Of a DNA stretch of 64,000 nucleotides, positions 8,862-18,612 are shown piece after piece. The notes under the pieces were generated by a model. That model did not search any database. It was not told where the DNA came from and was given only the letters and a program-made list of their open reading frames with translations. Within the stretch, counting starts at the first letter, position 1; the number at the start of each line of letters is the position of its first letter. Where the stretch lies: assembly GCF_900103345.1 (NCBI RefSeq), contig NZ_LT629702.1, positions 5,130,501 to 5,194,500 on the forward strand, in the 5' to 3' direction. The DNA comes from Pseudomonas azotoformans. Lineage in GTDB: Bacteria > Pseudomonadota > Gammaproteobacteria > Pseudomonadales > Pseudomonadaceae. Made by a program: the position numbers and the translations under genes.

Positions 8862-11312
8862 ATGTCTCAGGAACCACTTGCACGAGAAGCAGAGGTAGCC
8901 GCATTCCGCGATGCCGTCTTGACCAAACTCACCTACGCGGTGGGCAAGGACCCGGATCACGCCTTCGACCATGACTGGTTCGAAGCCATTGCCCTGGCCG
9001 CCCGCGACCAGATGGTCGACCACTGGATGAACCATACGCGGCGTATCTACCGCAAAGGCCAGAAACGCGTTTACTACCTCTCCCTGGAGTTCCTGATCGG
9101 CCGCCTGCTCTACGACAGCCTGAGCAACCTCGGCGTGCTGGAGATTGCGCGCGAAGCGCTGTCCGAGCTGGGTGTAGACCTGGAGCGCATCCGCCTGCTG
9201 GAGCCCGACGCGGCGCTCGGCAACGGTGGCCTGGGCCGCCTGGCCGCGTGCTTCATGGAAAGCATGTCGACCCTGGGCATTGCCGGCCATGGTTATGGCA
9301 TTCGTTATGAGCATGGCTTGTTCCGCCAGGCGATAGTCGATGGCTGGCAGCAAGAGCAGACCGAGCGCTGGCTGGATTTCGGCAACCCGTGGGAGTTCGA
9401 GCGGGCCGAAGTGATTTACCCGATCGGCTTTGGCGGCAGCGTCGAAACCCTGGCGGACGCCTCCGGCAAGATGATCCAGGTGTGGTCGCCCAACGAAACC
9501 GTGCGGGCCGTGGCCTATGATACTCCGGTGGTCGGCTGGCGTGGCGCCAGCGTCAACACCCTGCGCCTGTGGCGCGCCCGTGCCGTGGAAGACCTGCACC
9601 TGGAGCGCTTCAACGCCGGCGACCACCTGGGCGCCGTCGCCGAGGTGGCTCGTGCCGAAAGCATCTCCCGGGTGCTCTACCCGGCCGACAGCACCGAAGC
9701 GGGGCAGGAACTGCGCCTGCGCCAGGAATACTTCTTCGTCTCCGCCTCGTTGCAGGACTTGCTGCGCCGTCACAAGAACATGCACGGCTCGGTGCTGAGC
9801 CTGGGCGAGCACGCGGCGATCCAGCTCAACGACACTCACCCGTCCATCGCCGTGGCCGAGTTGATGCGCCAGTTGGTGGATTTGCACGACATTCCGTGGG
9901 AGGCGGCTTGGGACGTCACTGTTGAAACCCTTTCCTACACCAACCACACGCTGTTGCCTGAAGCATTGGAAACCTGGCCTGTAGGTCTGATGGAGCGCAT
10001 GCTGCCCCGGCACATGCAGATCATTTATCTGATCAACGCCCAGCACATCGATTCGCTGCGCGCCAAAGGCATCCACGATTTCGATGTGCTGCGCGCCGTC
10101 TCACTGATCGAAGAAGACAACGGCCGCCGTGTGCGCATGGGTAACCTGGCGTTCCTCGGCTCCCACAGCGTCAATGGTGTATCCGGCTTGCACACCCAAC
10201 TGATGCGCAGCACGGTGTTCTCCGAACTGCACAAGCTGTACCCGGAGCGCATCAACAACAAAACCAACGGCATCACCTTCCGCCGCTGGTTGTACCAGGC
10301 CAACCCCAAGCTCACTTCCATGTTGGTGGAGGCGCTCGGCCCGGACATTCTCGACAAGCCCGAGCAGCGATTGGTAGAGCTGGAGCCGTTTGCCGAGAAA
10401 CAGACCTTCCGCAAGGCGTTTGCCGAACAACGTTTGCACAGTAAACGTGCACTGGCCGACATCATCCACGAGCGGCTGGGCATTGCGGTCAACCCGGCGG
10501 CGATGTTCGACGTGCAGGTCAAGCGTATCCACGAATACAAGCGCCAACTGCTCAACCTGCTGCATACCGTGGCGCTGTACCAGGCGATCCGTGCCGAACC
10601 GGGCACCGACTGGGTGCCGCGCGTGAAGATCTTCGCGGGCAAGGCGGCAGCCAGTTACCACCAGGCCAAGTTGATCATCAAACTGACCAACGACATCGCC
10701 CGCACCGTCAACAACGACCCGACCGTGCGCGGCCTGCTCAAAGTGGTGTTCCTGCCCAACTACAACGTCAGCCTGGCGGAAAGCATCATTCCGGCGGCGG
10801 ACTTGTCGGAGCAGATTTCCACCGCCGGCTTCGAAGCCTCAGGCACCAGCAACATGAAGTTCGGCCTCAACGGCGCGCTGACCATCGGCACCATGGACGG
10901 CGCCAACGTGGAGATGCATGAGCGCGTGGGTGCCGAGCACATGTTTATCTTTGGCCTCAGCGCGCAACAGGTGGAAGCCCGCAAGCACGCCGGGGAGTTC
11001 AATGCCGGGCCGGACATCGCCGCCTCCCATCGATTGAACGATGTGCTGCAAGCGATCCGGGGCGGGGTGTTTTCGCCGGATGATCCGGGCCGCTATGTGG
11101 GGTTGATCGACGGGTTGGTCGATTACGACCGTTTCCTGGTATGCGCCGACTTCGATTCGTACTGGGACGCCCAGGCACGGGTCGAGGCGCATTGGCATGA
11201 TTCCAAGGCGTGGTGGCGTTCGGCGGTGCTGAATACGGCGCGGATGGGTTGGTTCAGCTCGGACCGGACCATCAGGGAGTACGCGACCGAGATCTGGAAA
11301 GCCCTCGACTAA
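8862..11312 (+). CDS. glgP: Glycogen/alpha-glucan phosphorylase
   Basis: Releases glucose-1-phosphate from the ends of glycogen-type glucans using pyridoxal phosphate. It is 816 residues, a normal length. The family signature EASGTSNMKFGLNG carries the PLP-lysine K666, and upstream are GNGGLGRLAACF, the active-site segment NDTHPSIAV and VKRIHEYKRQLLN. I chose the ATG at 8862; an adjacent TTG one codon earlier is in frame. No other glycogen gene is next to it here; in this genus the glg operons are usually elsewhere. The 228-base gap upstream holds no further gene. Confidence 0.95.
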   Translation: MSQEPLAREAEVAAFRDAVLTKLTYAVGKDPDHAFDHDWFEAIALAARDQMVDHWMNHTRRIYRKGQKRVYYLSLEFLIGRLLYDSLSNLGVLEIAREALSELGVDLERIRLLEPDAALGNGGLGRLAACFMESMSTLGIAGHGYGIRYEHGLFRQAIVDGWQQEQTERWLDFGNPWEFERAEVIYPIGFGGSVETLADASGKMIQVWSPNETVRAVAYDTPVVGWRGASVNTLRLWRARAVEDLHLERFNAGDHLGAVAEVARAESISRVLYPADSTEAGQELRLRQEYFFVSASLQDLLRRHKNMHGSVLSLGEHAAIQLNDTHPSIAVAELMRQLVDLHDIPWEAAWDVTVETLSYTNHTLLPEALETWPVGLMERMLPRHMQIIYLINAQHIDSLRAKGIHDFDVLRAVSLIEEDNGRRVRMGNLAFLGSHSVNGVSGLHTQLMRSTVFSELHKLYPERINNKTNGITFRRWLYQANPKLTSMLVEALGPDILDKPEQRLVELEPFAEKQTFRKAFAEQRLHSKRALADIIHERLGIAVNPAAMFDVQVKRIHEYKRQLLNLLHTVALYQAIRAEPGTDWVPRVKIFAGKAAASYHQAKLIIKLTNDIARTVNNDPTVRGLLKVVFLPNYNVSLAESIIPAADLSEQISTAGFEASGTSNMKFGLNGALTIGTMDGANVEMHERVGAEHMFIFGLSAQQVEARKHAGEFNAGPDIAASHRLNDVLQAIRGGVFSPDDPGRYVGLIDGLVDYDRFLVCADFDSYWDAQARVEAHWHDSKAWWRSAVLNTARMGWFSSDRTIREYATEIWKALD

Positions 11313-11330
11313 ACATTGCTGATCCAAAAA

Positions 11331-11421
11331 TGTGGGAGGGGGCTTGCCCCCGATAGCAGCCTGTCAGTTTGCAGATATGTCGACTGGTACACCGCTATCG
11401 GGGGCAAGCCCCCTCCCACAT
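11331..11421. repeat. REP doublet, GGGGGCTTGCCCCC family
   Basis: Palindromic pair with arms TGTGGGAGGGGGCTTGCCCC and its complement, in the gap between glgP and the DUF2339 gene. The spacer resembles those of the other family members (CTGTCAG near the left, CACCGCTATCGG near the right). Confidence 0.85.
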
Positions 11422-11471
11422 TGGGCGCGCGTCGATATACTGGGCGCCGGTTTGCCTAGGGAATATCGACC

Positions 11472-14400
11472 ATGCAATGGATTTTCATGCTGATTGGCCT
11501 GGTGCTCGGCTGGACGCTCGATGAGTCGTTCAGCGATGCGGGCATCGGTGCGCTGTTGGGACTGGGCATTGGCCAGGCGATCCGCCTGGCGAAGCTGTCG
11601 GCCCAGGCGGACCAACAGGCGCGTCAGTTGGAAACCACGCAGAAGTCGCTGATAGCGCTGGGTGAGCGCCTGCGGCAATTGGAAGTGCCCACCCCCGCAG
11701 CTGCCAGTGTTTTTGTCGAGCCCGCCATTGTCGAGCCCGCACCTGTCGTCGAAGCGCCCGAGCTGGTTTGGGAGTTACCCGTCGAGCTGACACCCGTGGC
11801 CATGGTCGCCGAACCGAGCCAGCCGCTGCCCGATGATGTTTGGGCTCCGGTTCCGTCGCCGTCCCCTGAAGAGCCTGCCATCCCGCGTGGCCCCAACCTC
11901 ATCGAGCGCGCCCTCAGCGGCGCACGCAATTGGCTGTTTGGCGGCAATACCGTGCTGCGCGTCGGCGTGGTGCTGCTGTTCCTCGGCCTGGCATTCCTGC
12001 TGCGTTACGCCACCGAAGGCATGGTGGTGCCGATCGAGCTGCGTTATGCCGGTGTGGCGGCGGCTGCGTTGGGCCTGTTGGGCCTGGGCTGGTGGTTGCG
12101 GCTGCGCAACAGCAACTACGGGTTGATGCTGCAGGGCACCGGGATTGCCGTGCTGTACCTCACGGTGTTTGCCGCGATGCGCTTGCACCCGTTGATCGAC
12201 CCCAGTGCCGCACTCGGCCTGTTGGTGGCCGTCACCGTGTTCTCGGCGATCCTGGCGATTACCCAGGATGCGCTGGGCCTGGCCTGCGCGGCGGCGCTGG
12301 GTGGGTTTGCCGCGCCAATCCTGACGTCCACCGGCGCTGGCAACCATGTGGCGCTGTTCAGCTATTTTGCCCTGCTCAATGCGGGCATCCTCGCCATCGC
12401 CTGGTTCAAGGCCTGGCGCCTGCTCAACCTGATCGGTTTTGTCGGCACCTTTGGTATCGGTTTTGCGTGGGGCATGCGTTCCTACACGCCGGAGCTGCTG
12501 TGGAGCACCGAGCCGTTCCTGATCCTGTTTTTCCTGATGTACCTGGCCATCGGCCTGTTGTTCGCCCGGCGCAAATTGCTGGAGATGCGCGACGCGCCCG
12601 AGGATGACAGCCGTGATGCGTTGCTGCGCTGGTCGGCGGCCAAGGGGGATTATGTCGACGGCAGCATGCTGTTCGGCCCGCCGCTGGTGGGCTTTGGCTT
12701 GCAGTTTGCGCTGGTGCAGCACCTGGAGTTCGCAGCGGCGTTCAGCGCCCTCGGCCTGGGCATTATTTATATGGGGTTGGCGCGACTGTTGAGCGGCGGC
12801 CGCGCCTTGTTGCTGGCGGAGACGTGCCTGGCCCTGGGCGTGATTTTCGCCAGCCTGGCGATCCCGCTGGGCCTCGATGCGCGCTGGACCGCTGCCGCCT
12901 GGGCCGTGGAGGGCGCCGGGATCTTCTGGCTCGGTTTGCGTCAACAGCGACCGCTGGCACGCGCCTTCGGTCTGTTGTTGCAACTGGGCTCGGCGCTGGC
13001 GTTCCTCAGTGAGCTGCGCATCGGTGAGCACAGCTTGCTGGATGGCGCACCGTTGGGCGCACTACTGTTGGGCGCGGCGCTGCTGTTCAGCTTTGATCAA
13101 CTGCGCAAGGCATCTACTGAGCAGGCGGCGGATTGGGAACGCAGAGGCCTGCCGGTGTTGGCGAGCCTGGGCTTGAGCTTTTTGTACCTGCTTGCCCCCT
13201 TGCTGTTGAATACCCAAGGCACGGCTGTCAGCTGGGCAATTGCCGGGCTGGCAACGTTGTTCGTCGGGCTGCGCATCGGTTCGCGCACCTTCCTGTTCAC
13301 CGCGTTCGCTGTGCAATTGCTGGGCGGCGCGTTGTTTCTGCTGCGTTTGCAAGGTGGCGACGGGGCGGCGGTGTTCAGCGCAGGCTGGAGCGGTTTGCTC
13401 ACGGCGTCGCTGATCGGCCTGGCCTTGATCGGCGGCATGCTGCTGGCGGCGCGTGACGACCTGGTGCGCAGTGACGTGCGGCTGTTGCGCGGGTTGTCGG
13501 TGGTGCTGTTGGCGGGCCTGGTGCTGATCAACCTCGCGGTGCTGTTCGTGCTGCCGTGGGAAAGTGCCAGCGGTGTTTGGGCGGCCAGCGGTTTGCTGAT
13601 CATCTGGCTGAGCCTGTACCTGCAACAACGCGTCAGCTTTGTGTTCGGCCTGCTGCTGCAAGTGGTCGGCGGCGGCTCGTTCCTGCTGGCGGTGCCCGAG
13701 TTGCTGGGGCCGTTGTCTGGCGAGGGGTTGCGCCCGTTGGCCCACAGCGGTTTCTGGACACCGATGGTGCTGGGCCTGGCGGCACTGGTCGGCGCCTGGC
13801 GCTTGCAGCGTGGACCCCATGCGCCGGTGTTTGCCGCGTTGAAGCTGCAGCGGCTGTCCGACGTGCTGTTGGTGTGGGGCGCGGCGTGGTGGACGTTGGC
13901 GCTGGCCGGCGAAGTGTTGCGGTTTATCCCGCAGGAATTACTGGGTGCGTTCCTGCTGGGATGCGCGGCGATCAGCGTGGCGATCTGGGCGCTGCTGGCT
14001 GCGCGCCTGAAGTGGGTATCGCTGGGCGTGCTGTGTACGTTGCTGATGCCGGCGGTGGGTGTGGTGCTGCTGGTGTGTGCGCATACCTACTACCACCCGG
14101 CGGCGCAGTACGGCTGGCTGGCGTGGCCGGCGGTCTTCGTGGTGCATTTCATCTCGTTGCGGCGTTTGGCGACGATCGTTCCCGCCAACGCGTTGAGCGT
14201 GGCCCACGTGCTCGGCTGCTGGATGCTGATCGGCATGCTGGCGCTGGAGTTACGCTACGGTCTGCTCAGGTTCTCTGCCGAATACAATGCCTGGCGCTGG
14301 CTGGGCTGGGCGATCCTGCCAAGTCTCTACCTCATGCTGGCGGCCGCGCCGCGTCATTGGCCATGGCCGGTTTCGGCGTACCCAAGGGAATATCGCGTGT

Positions 14401-14993
14401 TGGCGGCCGTGCCATTGGCGGTGCTGATGCTCGGTTGGTTCTGGTTGGCGAACAGCTTCAGCGACGGCACCGCCAGGCCGCTGCCCTATGTGCCGCTGAT
14501 CAACCCGCTGGACCTGGGCCTGCTCTTTGCGCTGCTGGGTGTGTATCTATGTGCGCGTAGTGTCGCGCCGTTACGCGGGCCGCGTGCCGAGTTGATCGCC
14601 CAAGGTGTCGCGGGGCTTTCGCTGTTTGCCTTCTTTACCGCGCTGGTGATGCGCACGGCCCACCATTGGGGCGGCGTGCCGTTTCAATTGGACGCGTTGC
14701 TGGAGTCGATGCTGGTGCAGGCTGGCCTGTCGATCGTCTGGACCCTGATCGCCCTCGGCCTGATGATCGGCGGCCACCTGCGCCATCGCCGCGAAGTGTG
14801 GCTGATCGGCGCGGCGCTGATTGCGGTGGTGGTGGCCAAGCTGTTCTTTGTCGAATTGAGTAACCGTGGCGGGCTGGCGCGGATCGTGTCGTTTATCGGC
14901 GTGGGCGGGTTGCTGCTGGTGGTGGGCTACTTTGCGCCGCTGCCGCCCAAACGCGCCGACGCGGTGTTGGAAACTGAAGGAGCATCCTCTTGA
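11472..14993 (+). CDS. DUF2339 polytopic membrane protein
   Basis: A very large (1173 residues) inner-membrane protein. After one N-terminal hydrophobic segment comes a short helical stretch and a Pro/Val/Glu-rich linker (about 75-140). The rest is a nearly continuous series of hydrophobic helices, more than two dozen, with short loops. It matches the DUF2339 family, whose function is unknown. It overlaps the DUF3999 gene downstream by four bases, so the two products are made together. No enzyme motif was recognised. Confidence 0.85.
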   Translation: MQWIFMLIGLVLGWTLDESFSDAGIGALLGLGIGQAIRLAKLSAQADQQARQLETTQKSLIALGERLRQLEVPTPAAASVFVEPAIVEPAPVVEAPELVWELPVELTPVAMVAEPSQPLPDDVWAPVPSPSPEEPAIPRGPNLIERALSGARNWLFGGNTVLRVGVVLLFLGLAFLLRYATEGMVVPIELRYAGVAAAALGLLGLGWWLRLRNSNYGLMLQGTGIAVLYLTVFAAMRLHPLIDPSAALGLLVAVTVFSAILAITQDALGLACAAALGGFAAPILTSTGAGNHVALFSYFALLNAGILAIAWFKAWRLLNLIGFVGTFGIGFAWGMRSYTPELLWSTEPFLILFFLMYLAIGLLFARRKLLEMRDAPEDDSRDALLRWSAAKGDYVDGSMLFGPPLVGFGLQFALVQHLEFAAAFSALGLGIIYMGLARLLSGGRALLLAETCLALGVIFASLAIPLGLDARWTAAAWAVEGAGIFWLGLRQQRPLARAFGLLLQLGSALAFLSELRIGEHSLLDGAPLGALLLGAALLFSFDQLRKASTEQAADWERRGLPVLASLGLSFLYLLAPLLLNTQGTAVSWAIAGLATLFVGLRIGSRTFLFTAFAVQLLGGALFLLRLQGGDGAAVFSAGWSGLLTASLIGLALIGGMLLAARDDLVRSDVRLLRGLSVVLLAGLVLINLAVLFVLPWESASGVWAASGLLIIWLSLYLQQRVSFVFGLLLQVVGGGSFLLAVPELLGPLSGEGLRPLAHSGFWTPMVLGLAALVGAWRLQRGPHAPVFAALKLQRLSDVLLVWGAAWWTLALAGEVLRFIPQELLGAFLLGCAAISVAIWALLAARLKWVSLGVLCTLLMPAVGVVLLVCAHTYYHPAAQYGWLAWPAVFVVHFISLRRLATIVPANALSVAHVLGCWMLIGMLALELRYGLLRFSAEYNAWRWLGWAILPSLYLMLAAAPRHWPWPVSAYPREYRVLAAVPLAVLMLGWFWLANSFSDGTARPLPYVPLINPLDLGLLFALLGVYLCARSVAPLRGPRAELIAQGVAGLSLFAFFTALVMRTAHHWGGVPFQLDALLESMLVQAGLSIVWTLIALGLMIGGHLRHRREVWLIGAALIAVVVAKLFFVELSNRGGLARIVSFIGVGGLLLVVGYFAPLPPKRADAVLETEGASS

Positions 14994-16345
14994 TCGGTAA
15001 GTTGAGCGTGGCCGTGCTGGGCCTGTGTACGACCTTGTCCGTGTGGGCGCAGGAAACGCCCGCCGACTTCACCACCCAGGTGCCGCTGAGCGTCAGTGGC
15101 AACGGCCCCTGGTATCGCCTGGAGGTGCCACTGGCGGTGCAATTGAACGCGCGCCAGGCGGATCTCGCCGATGTGCGGGTGTTCAACGCCGCCGGCGAGC
15201 CCCAGGCCTATGCGTTGTCGCGCCAGGCGTCGCAGCGTACCGAAAGCCGCGAAGTTACCGATGTGAAGTGGTTCCCGCTGTACGCCGCCGACACCCAGCA
15301 AGCCCTGCCCGACGTGGTGATGAAAGCCACCACCACCGGCACCCTGGTGGAAATCAAACCCTCGAACGCACCCAAACCCGGCAAGCAAGTACTGCGCGGC
15401 TGGGTGCTGGACGCCAGTGCGATCAAGGCGCCCTTGCAGCAATTGAGCCTGGACTGGAGCCGCGAGCAAGAGGGCTTCCAGCGTTTCAGCATCGAGGCCA
15501 GTGATGACTTGCAGCATTGGGACGCCTGGGGCGATGGGCAGGTGGCGCGCTTGTCGTTTGCCGACGAACGGGTCGAGCAGCATGACGTGAACTTGCCCGG
15601 GCAATCGGCGCGCTACCTGCGGCTGGTCTGGCAGGGCCAGGCGGCGCCGTTGCTGACCTCGGCCAAGCTGGTGAGCGCTACCCGCAGCAGCGTGCCGCTG
15701 CCGTTGGTGTGGTCGCAGCCGCTGGCGGGTACGCGGCTCAGCGCCGGGGAGTACAGTTGGCAGTTGCCTGCGGGGGTGAGCATCGAACGTTTGCGCATCG
15801 AGCTCAAGCAAGCCAACACGCTGGCGCCGGTGACGTTATCCGGTCGAAGGGATAGCAAGCAGGCCTGGCAACCATTGAGCAATGGTCTGTTGTATCGCCT
15901 GACCCAGAATGGCCAGGAGGTGGTGCAGGATGAGCTGCAGTTGCCGGGCCAAACGGTGGCCGAGCTCAAATTACAGGTGGATGAGCGCGGTGGCGGCCTG
16001 GGCGTCGAGGCGCCGGCCCTGCGCTTTGCGGTGCGCGCCACGCAGTTGGTGTTCCTGGCGCGGGGTGAGCCACCGTTTACGCTGGCGCTGGGCAATGCGT
16101 CGGCCAAGGCGGCGGGCTTGCCACTGTCGACCCTGATTCCGGACTACAAACCCGAGCGCTTCAAGACGCTGGGGCAGGCCAAGGTCGCCGGGGAAGTCGC
16201 GGTCACGCCGGTTGCGGTGGTAGCCGCTGCCGATGCCGGGACGAACTGGAAAAAACTCGGGCTCTGGGCCGTGCTGCTGCTCGGCGTGGCGGCACTGGGC
16301 GCCATGGCCTACAGTTTGCTGCGCAAGCCGCCGGCGGCACGTTAA
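14990..16345 (+). CDS. DUF3999 membrane-anchored exported protein
   Basis: A 451-residue protein with signal peptide (1-21, ending VWAQ), a large periplasmic beta-rich body, and a single C-terminal membrane helix (about 422-443) followed by a basic tail. It matches DUF3999, a family of unknown function. The start is TTG at 14990, inside the stop of the DUF2339 gene (TTGA), with GAAGGAG upstream. Coupling suggests a complex with the DUF2339 protein in the envelope. Confidence 0.82.
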   Translation: MIGKLSVAVLGLCTTLSVWAQETPADFTTQVPLSVSGNGPWYRLEVPLAVQLNARQADLADVRVFNAAGEPQAYALSRQASQRTESREVTDVKWFPLYAADTQQALPDVVMKATTTGTLVEIKPSNAPKPGKQVLRGWVLDASAIKAPLQQLSLDWSREQEGFQRFSIEASDDLQHWDAWGDGQVARLSFADERVEQHDVNLPGQSARYLRLVWQGQAAPLLTSAKLVSATRSSVPLPLVWSQPLAGTRLSAGEYSWQLPAGVSIERLRIELKQANTLAPVTLSGRRDSKQAWQPLSNGLLYRLTQNGQEVVQDELQLPGQTVAELKLQVDERGGGLGVEAPALRFAVRATQLVFLARGEPPFTLALGNASAKAAGLPLSTLIPDYKPERFKTLGQAKVAGEVAVTPVAVVAAADAGTNWKKLGLWAVLLLGVAALGAMAYSLLRKPPAAR

Positions 16346-16454
16346 ATAAAGTCCATGAACTCTATTGGGTTTAAATCCTCTGATAGGAGGAAATACGCCC
16401 CGACTCGCGTTAAACTGCGCGGGTTTTCAAGCCCCCCATTCTTCGGAGCCTTAC

Positions 16455-17465
16455 ATGTCCCGCGTTACCTTGAGTCGCTATTTGATCGAGCAGACCCGCA
16501 GCAACAACACGCCTGCCGATCTGCGCTTCCTTATCGAAGTGGTGGCGCGTGCTTGCAAGGAAATCAGCCACGCCGTGTCCAAAGGCGCACTGGGTGGTGT
16601 CCTGGGCAGCATGGGCACTGAAAACGTGCAGGGCGAAGTGCAGAAGAAGCTCGACGTCCTGTCCAACGAGATCCTGCTCGAAGCCAACGAATGGGGCGGT
16701 CACCTGGCCGGCATGGCGTCCGAAGAAATGGACAATGCCTACCAGATCCCCGGCAAATACCCGAAAGGCGCGTACCTGCTGGTGTTCGACCCACTGGACG
16801 GTTCGTCCAACATCGACATCAACGCACCGGTTGGCACCATCTTCTCGGTACTGCGTTGCCCGAACGAATACCTGAGCCAGAACGAAGCGCTGAACGAAAA
16901 GGCCTTCCTGCAGCCAGGCACCGAGCAGGTGGCTGCCGGCTACGCGATCTACGGCCCGCAGACCATGCTGGTGCTGACCCTGGGCGACGGCGTGAAGGGT
17001 TTCACCCTGGACCGTGAAATGGGCAGTTTCGTACTGACCCACGAGGACATCACCATTCCTGCGTCGACCCAGGAATTCGCGATCAACATGTCCAACCAGC
17101 GTCACTGGGAAGAACCGGTCACTCGTTACGTAGGCGAGTTGATGGCAGGCGAAGAAGGCCCGCTGAAGAAAAACTTCAACATGCGCTGGGTGGCCGCGAT
17201 GGTCGCCGACGTGCACCGCATCCTGACCCGTGGTGGCCTGTTCATGTACCCACGCGACAGCCGCGAGCCGTCCAAGCCGGGCAAACTGCGCCTGATGTAC
17301 GAAGCCAACCCGATGTCGTTCCTGGTTGAGCAGGCAGGCGGCGCGTCCACCGACGGCCACCAGCGCATCCTCGATATCCAGCCGGAAGGCCTGCACCAGC
17401 GTGTGGCGGTGTTCCTGGGTTCGAAGGAAGAAGTTGAGCGTGTGACGGCTTACCACAAGAAGTAA
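16455..17465 (+). CDS. fbp: Fructose-1,6-bisphosphatase class I
   Basis: A gluconeogenic enzyme hydrolysing fructose-1,6-bisphosphate to fructose-6-phosphate. It is 336 residues, starting at [10 protein letters not shown]; an in-frame extension to 16365 is leader. The metal-binding signature [10 protein letters not shown] spans 112-121, and the substrate-binding segment near the end ([15 protein letters not shown]) is intact. Glycolysis through phosphofructokinase is absent in pseudomonads, so this enzyme serves growth on organic acids and amino acids such as histidine. A clear terminator follows. Confidence 0.97.
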   Translation: MSRVTLSRYLIEQTRSNNTPADLRFLIEVVARACKEISHAVSKGALGGVLGSMGTENVQGEVQKKLDVLSNEILLEANEWGGHLAGMASEEMDNAYQIPGKYPKGAYLLVFDPLDGSSNIDINAPVGTIFSVLRCPNEYLSQNEALNEKAFLQPGTEQVAAGYAIYGPQTMLVLTLGDGVKGFTLDREMGSFVLTHEDITIPASTQEFAINMSNQRHWEEPVTRYVGELMAGEEGPLKKNFNMRWVAAMVADVHRILTRGGLFMYPRDSREPSKPGKLRLMYEANPMSFLVEQAGGASTDGHQRILDIQPEGLHQRVAVFLGSKEEVERVTAYHKK

Positions 17466-17514
17466 GCTACGGCGACGAGTGGCCGGCGTTGTTGTGAGCC
17501 GGTTCACCCTTGAA

Positions 17515-17553
17515 GAAGCCCCGAAACGTTTCAGCGTTTTCGGGGCTTTTTTG
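17515..17553 (+). terminator. Rho-independent terminator of fbp
   Basis: Stem AGCCCCGAAA / TTTTCGGGGCT with a short loop, followed by TTTTTTG and five more T residues. It lies about 50 bases after the fbp stop. Confidence 0.9.
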
Positions 17554-17641
17554 TTTTTGCTCATCGGGAACCAGACACCTCTTTTCCCTTCTAAGCTTCT
17601 GGCAGATACCCACGCTGCTTCGTCCCTCCAGGAGTGTTTCC

Positions 17642-17896
17642 ATGTCGTTACGCCGTCTCGCGTTGCTGGCTTTTTGCGTGCTGTTGGCCGCTTGCAGCAA
17701 GGTCAACCAAGAAAACTATCAAAAATTGTCGGCTGGCATGGCCAAGGCTGAGGTGGAGTCGTTGCTGGGCAAGCCGACCGATTGTTCCGGCGCACTGGGC
17801 ATGTCCAGTTGCACATGGGGCGATAAAAACAGCTTTATCAGCGTTCAATATGCCGGTGACAAGGTTCTGATGTTTTCCGGGCAAGGCCTGAAGTAA
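17642..17896 (+). CDS. Small SmpA/OmlA-like outer-membrane lipoprotein
   Basis: An 84-residue lipoprotein with signal peptide and lipobox LAAC (lipidated C18). The remainder (LSAGMAKAEVESLLGKP, then CTWGDKNSFISVQYAGDKV) has the two-helix, three-strand pattern of SmpA/BamE or DUF3862-type domains. One Cys pair (CSGALGMSSC) may form a disulfide. It starts at MSLRRLALL with AGGAGTG upstream; a longer in-frame reading begins inside the fbp terminator and was rejected. The lipocalin gene follows 30 bases later, so the two are probably co-transcribed. Function unknown. Confidence 0.8.
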   Translation: MSLRRLALLAFCVLLAACSKVNQENYQKLSAGMAKAEVESLLGKPTDCSGALGMSSCTWGDKNSFISVQYAGDKVLMFSGQGLK

Positions 17897-17926
17897 ACCG
17901 GGGCGCAAGCCTGCGGGAGAAGAAGA

Positions 17927-18496
17927 ATGATGCGTTTTGTTTTGTTCCTTTGTGCCAGCCTGTTTTTGGCGGGCTGTGCCAGCCATTCTGGCGATGATCT
18001 GCAACCCAAGACAGCGAGCAACGTCAACCTCAAGCGTTACCAGGGCACCTGGTATGAGTTGGCCCGATTGCCAATGTACTTCCAGCGCAACTGTGCGCAG
18101 TCCGAAGCCCGCTATACCCTGTTGCCTGACGGCGACATGTCGGTGTTCAACCGCTGCCTGACGACCGAGTGGAAGTGGGAAGAAGCCAAGGGCACCGCCA
18201 CCCCGCAAGTGCCGGGCAAGACCGACAAGCTCTGGGTGGAATTCAATAACTGGTTCACCTCGCTGCTGCCGGGTGTCGCCAAGGGCGATTACTGGGTGCT
18301 GTATGTCAGCGATGACTACAAGACCGCGATTGTGGGCAGCCCGAGCCGTCGTTACATGTGGATCCTGTCACGCACGCCGACGGTCAATGCGGACACCCGC
18401 GAAGACCTGCTGAGCAGGGCACGGCAACAAGGGTATGACACCACACGGTTGATCTGGCGTACGTCGGACAAGCAGATGGCGAAGACTTCGCAATAA
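17927..18496 (+). CDS. blc: Outer-membrane lipoprotein lipocalin Blc
   Basis: A 189-residue bacterial lipocalin with lipobox LAGC (C17), the family signature NLKRYQGTWYELARLP (GTWY at 40-43), a middle YWVLYVSDDYKTAIVGSPSR strand and WILSRTP near the end. Blc-type lipocalins bind fatty acids or lysophospholipids in the outer membrane and are often made in stationary phase or stress. It follows a small lipoprotein gene and is convergent with hutF. Confidence 0.92.
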   Translation: MMRFVLFLCASLFLAGCASHSGDDLQPKTASNVNLKRYQGTWYELARLPMYFQRNCAQSEARYTLLPDGDMSVFNRCLTTEWKWEEAKGTATPQVPGKTDKLWVEFNNWFTSLLPGVAKGDYWVLYVSDDYKTAIVGSPSRRYMWILSRTPTVNADTREDLLSRARQQGYDTTRLIWRTSDKQMAKTSQ

Positions 18497-18520
18497 CTCT
18501 GGATCACCACCGATCCAATT

Positions 18521-18607
18521 GTGGGAGGGGGCTTGCCCCCGATTGCAGTGTGTCAGTCAGCACGTCTGATTCTGATACATCGCTATCGGGGGCAAGCCCC
18601 CTCCCAC
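18521..18607. repeat. REP doublet, GGGGGCTTGCCCCC family
   Basis: Palindromic pair in the gap between the convergent blc and hutF genes. Its spacer (ATTGCAGTGTGTCAG ... CTGATACATCGC) is almost the same as that of the copy at 21398-21485, so these two are recent relatives. They bracket hutF-hutC-hutD. Confidence 0.87.
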
Positions 18608-18612
18608 CGTTT

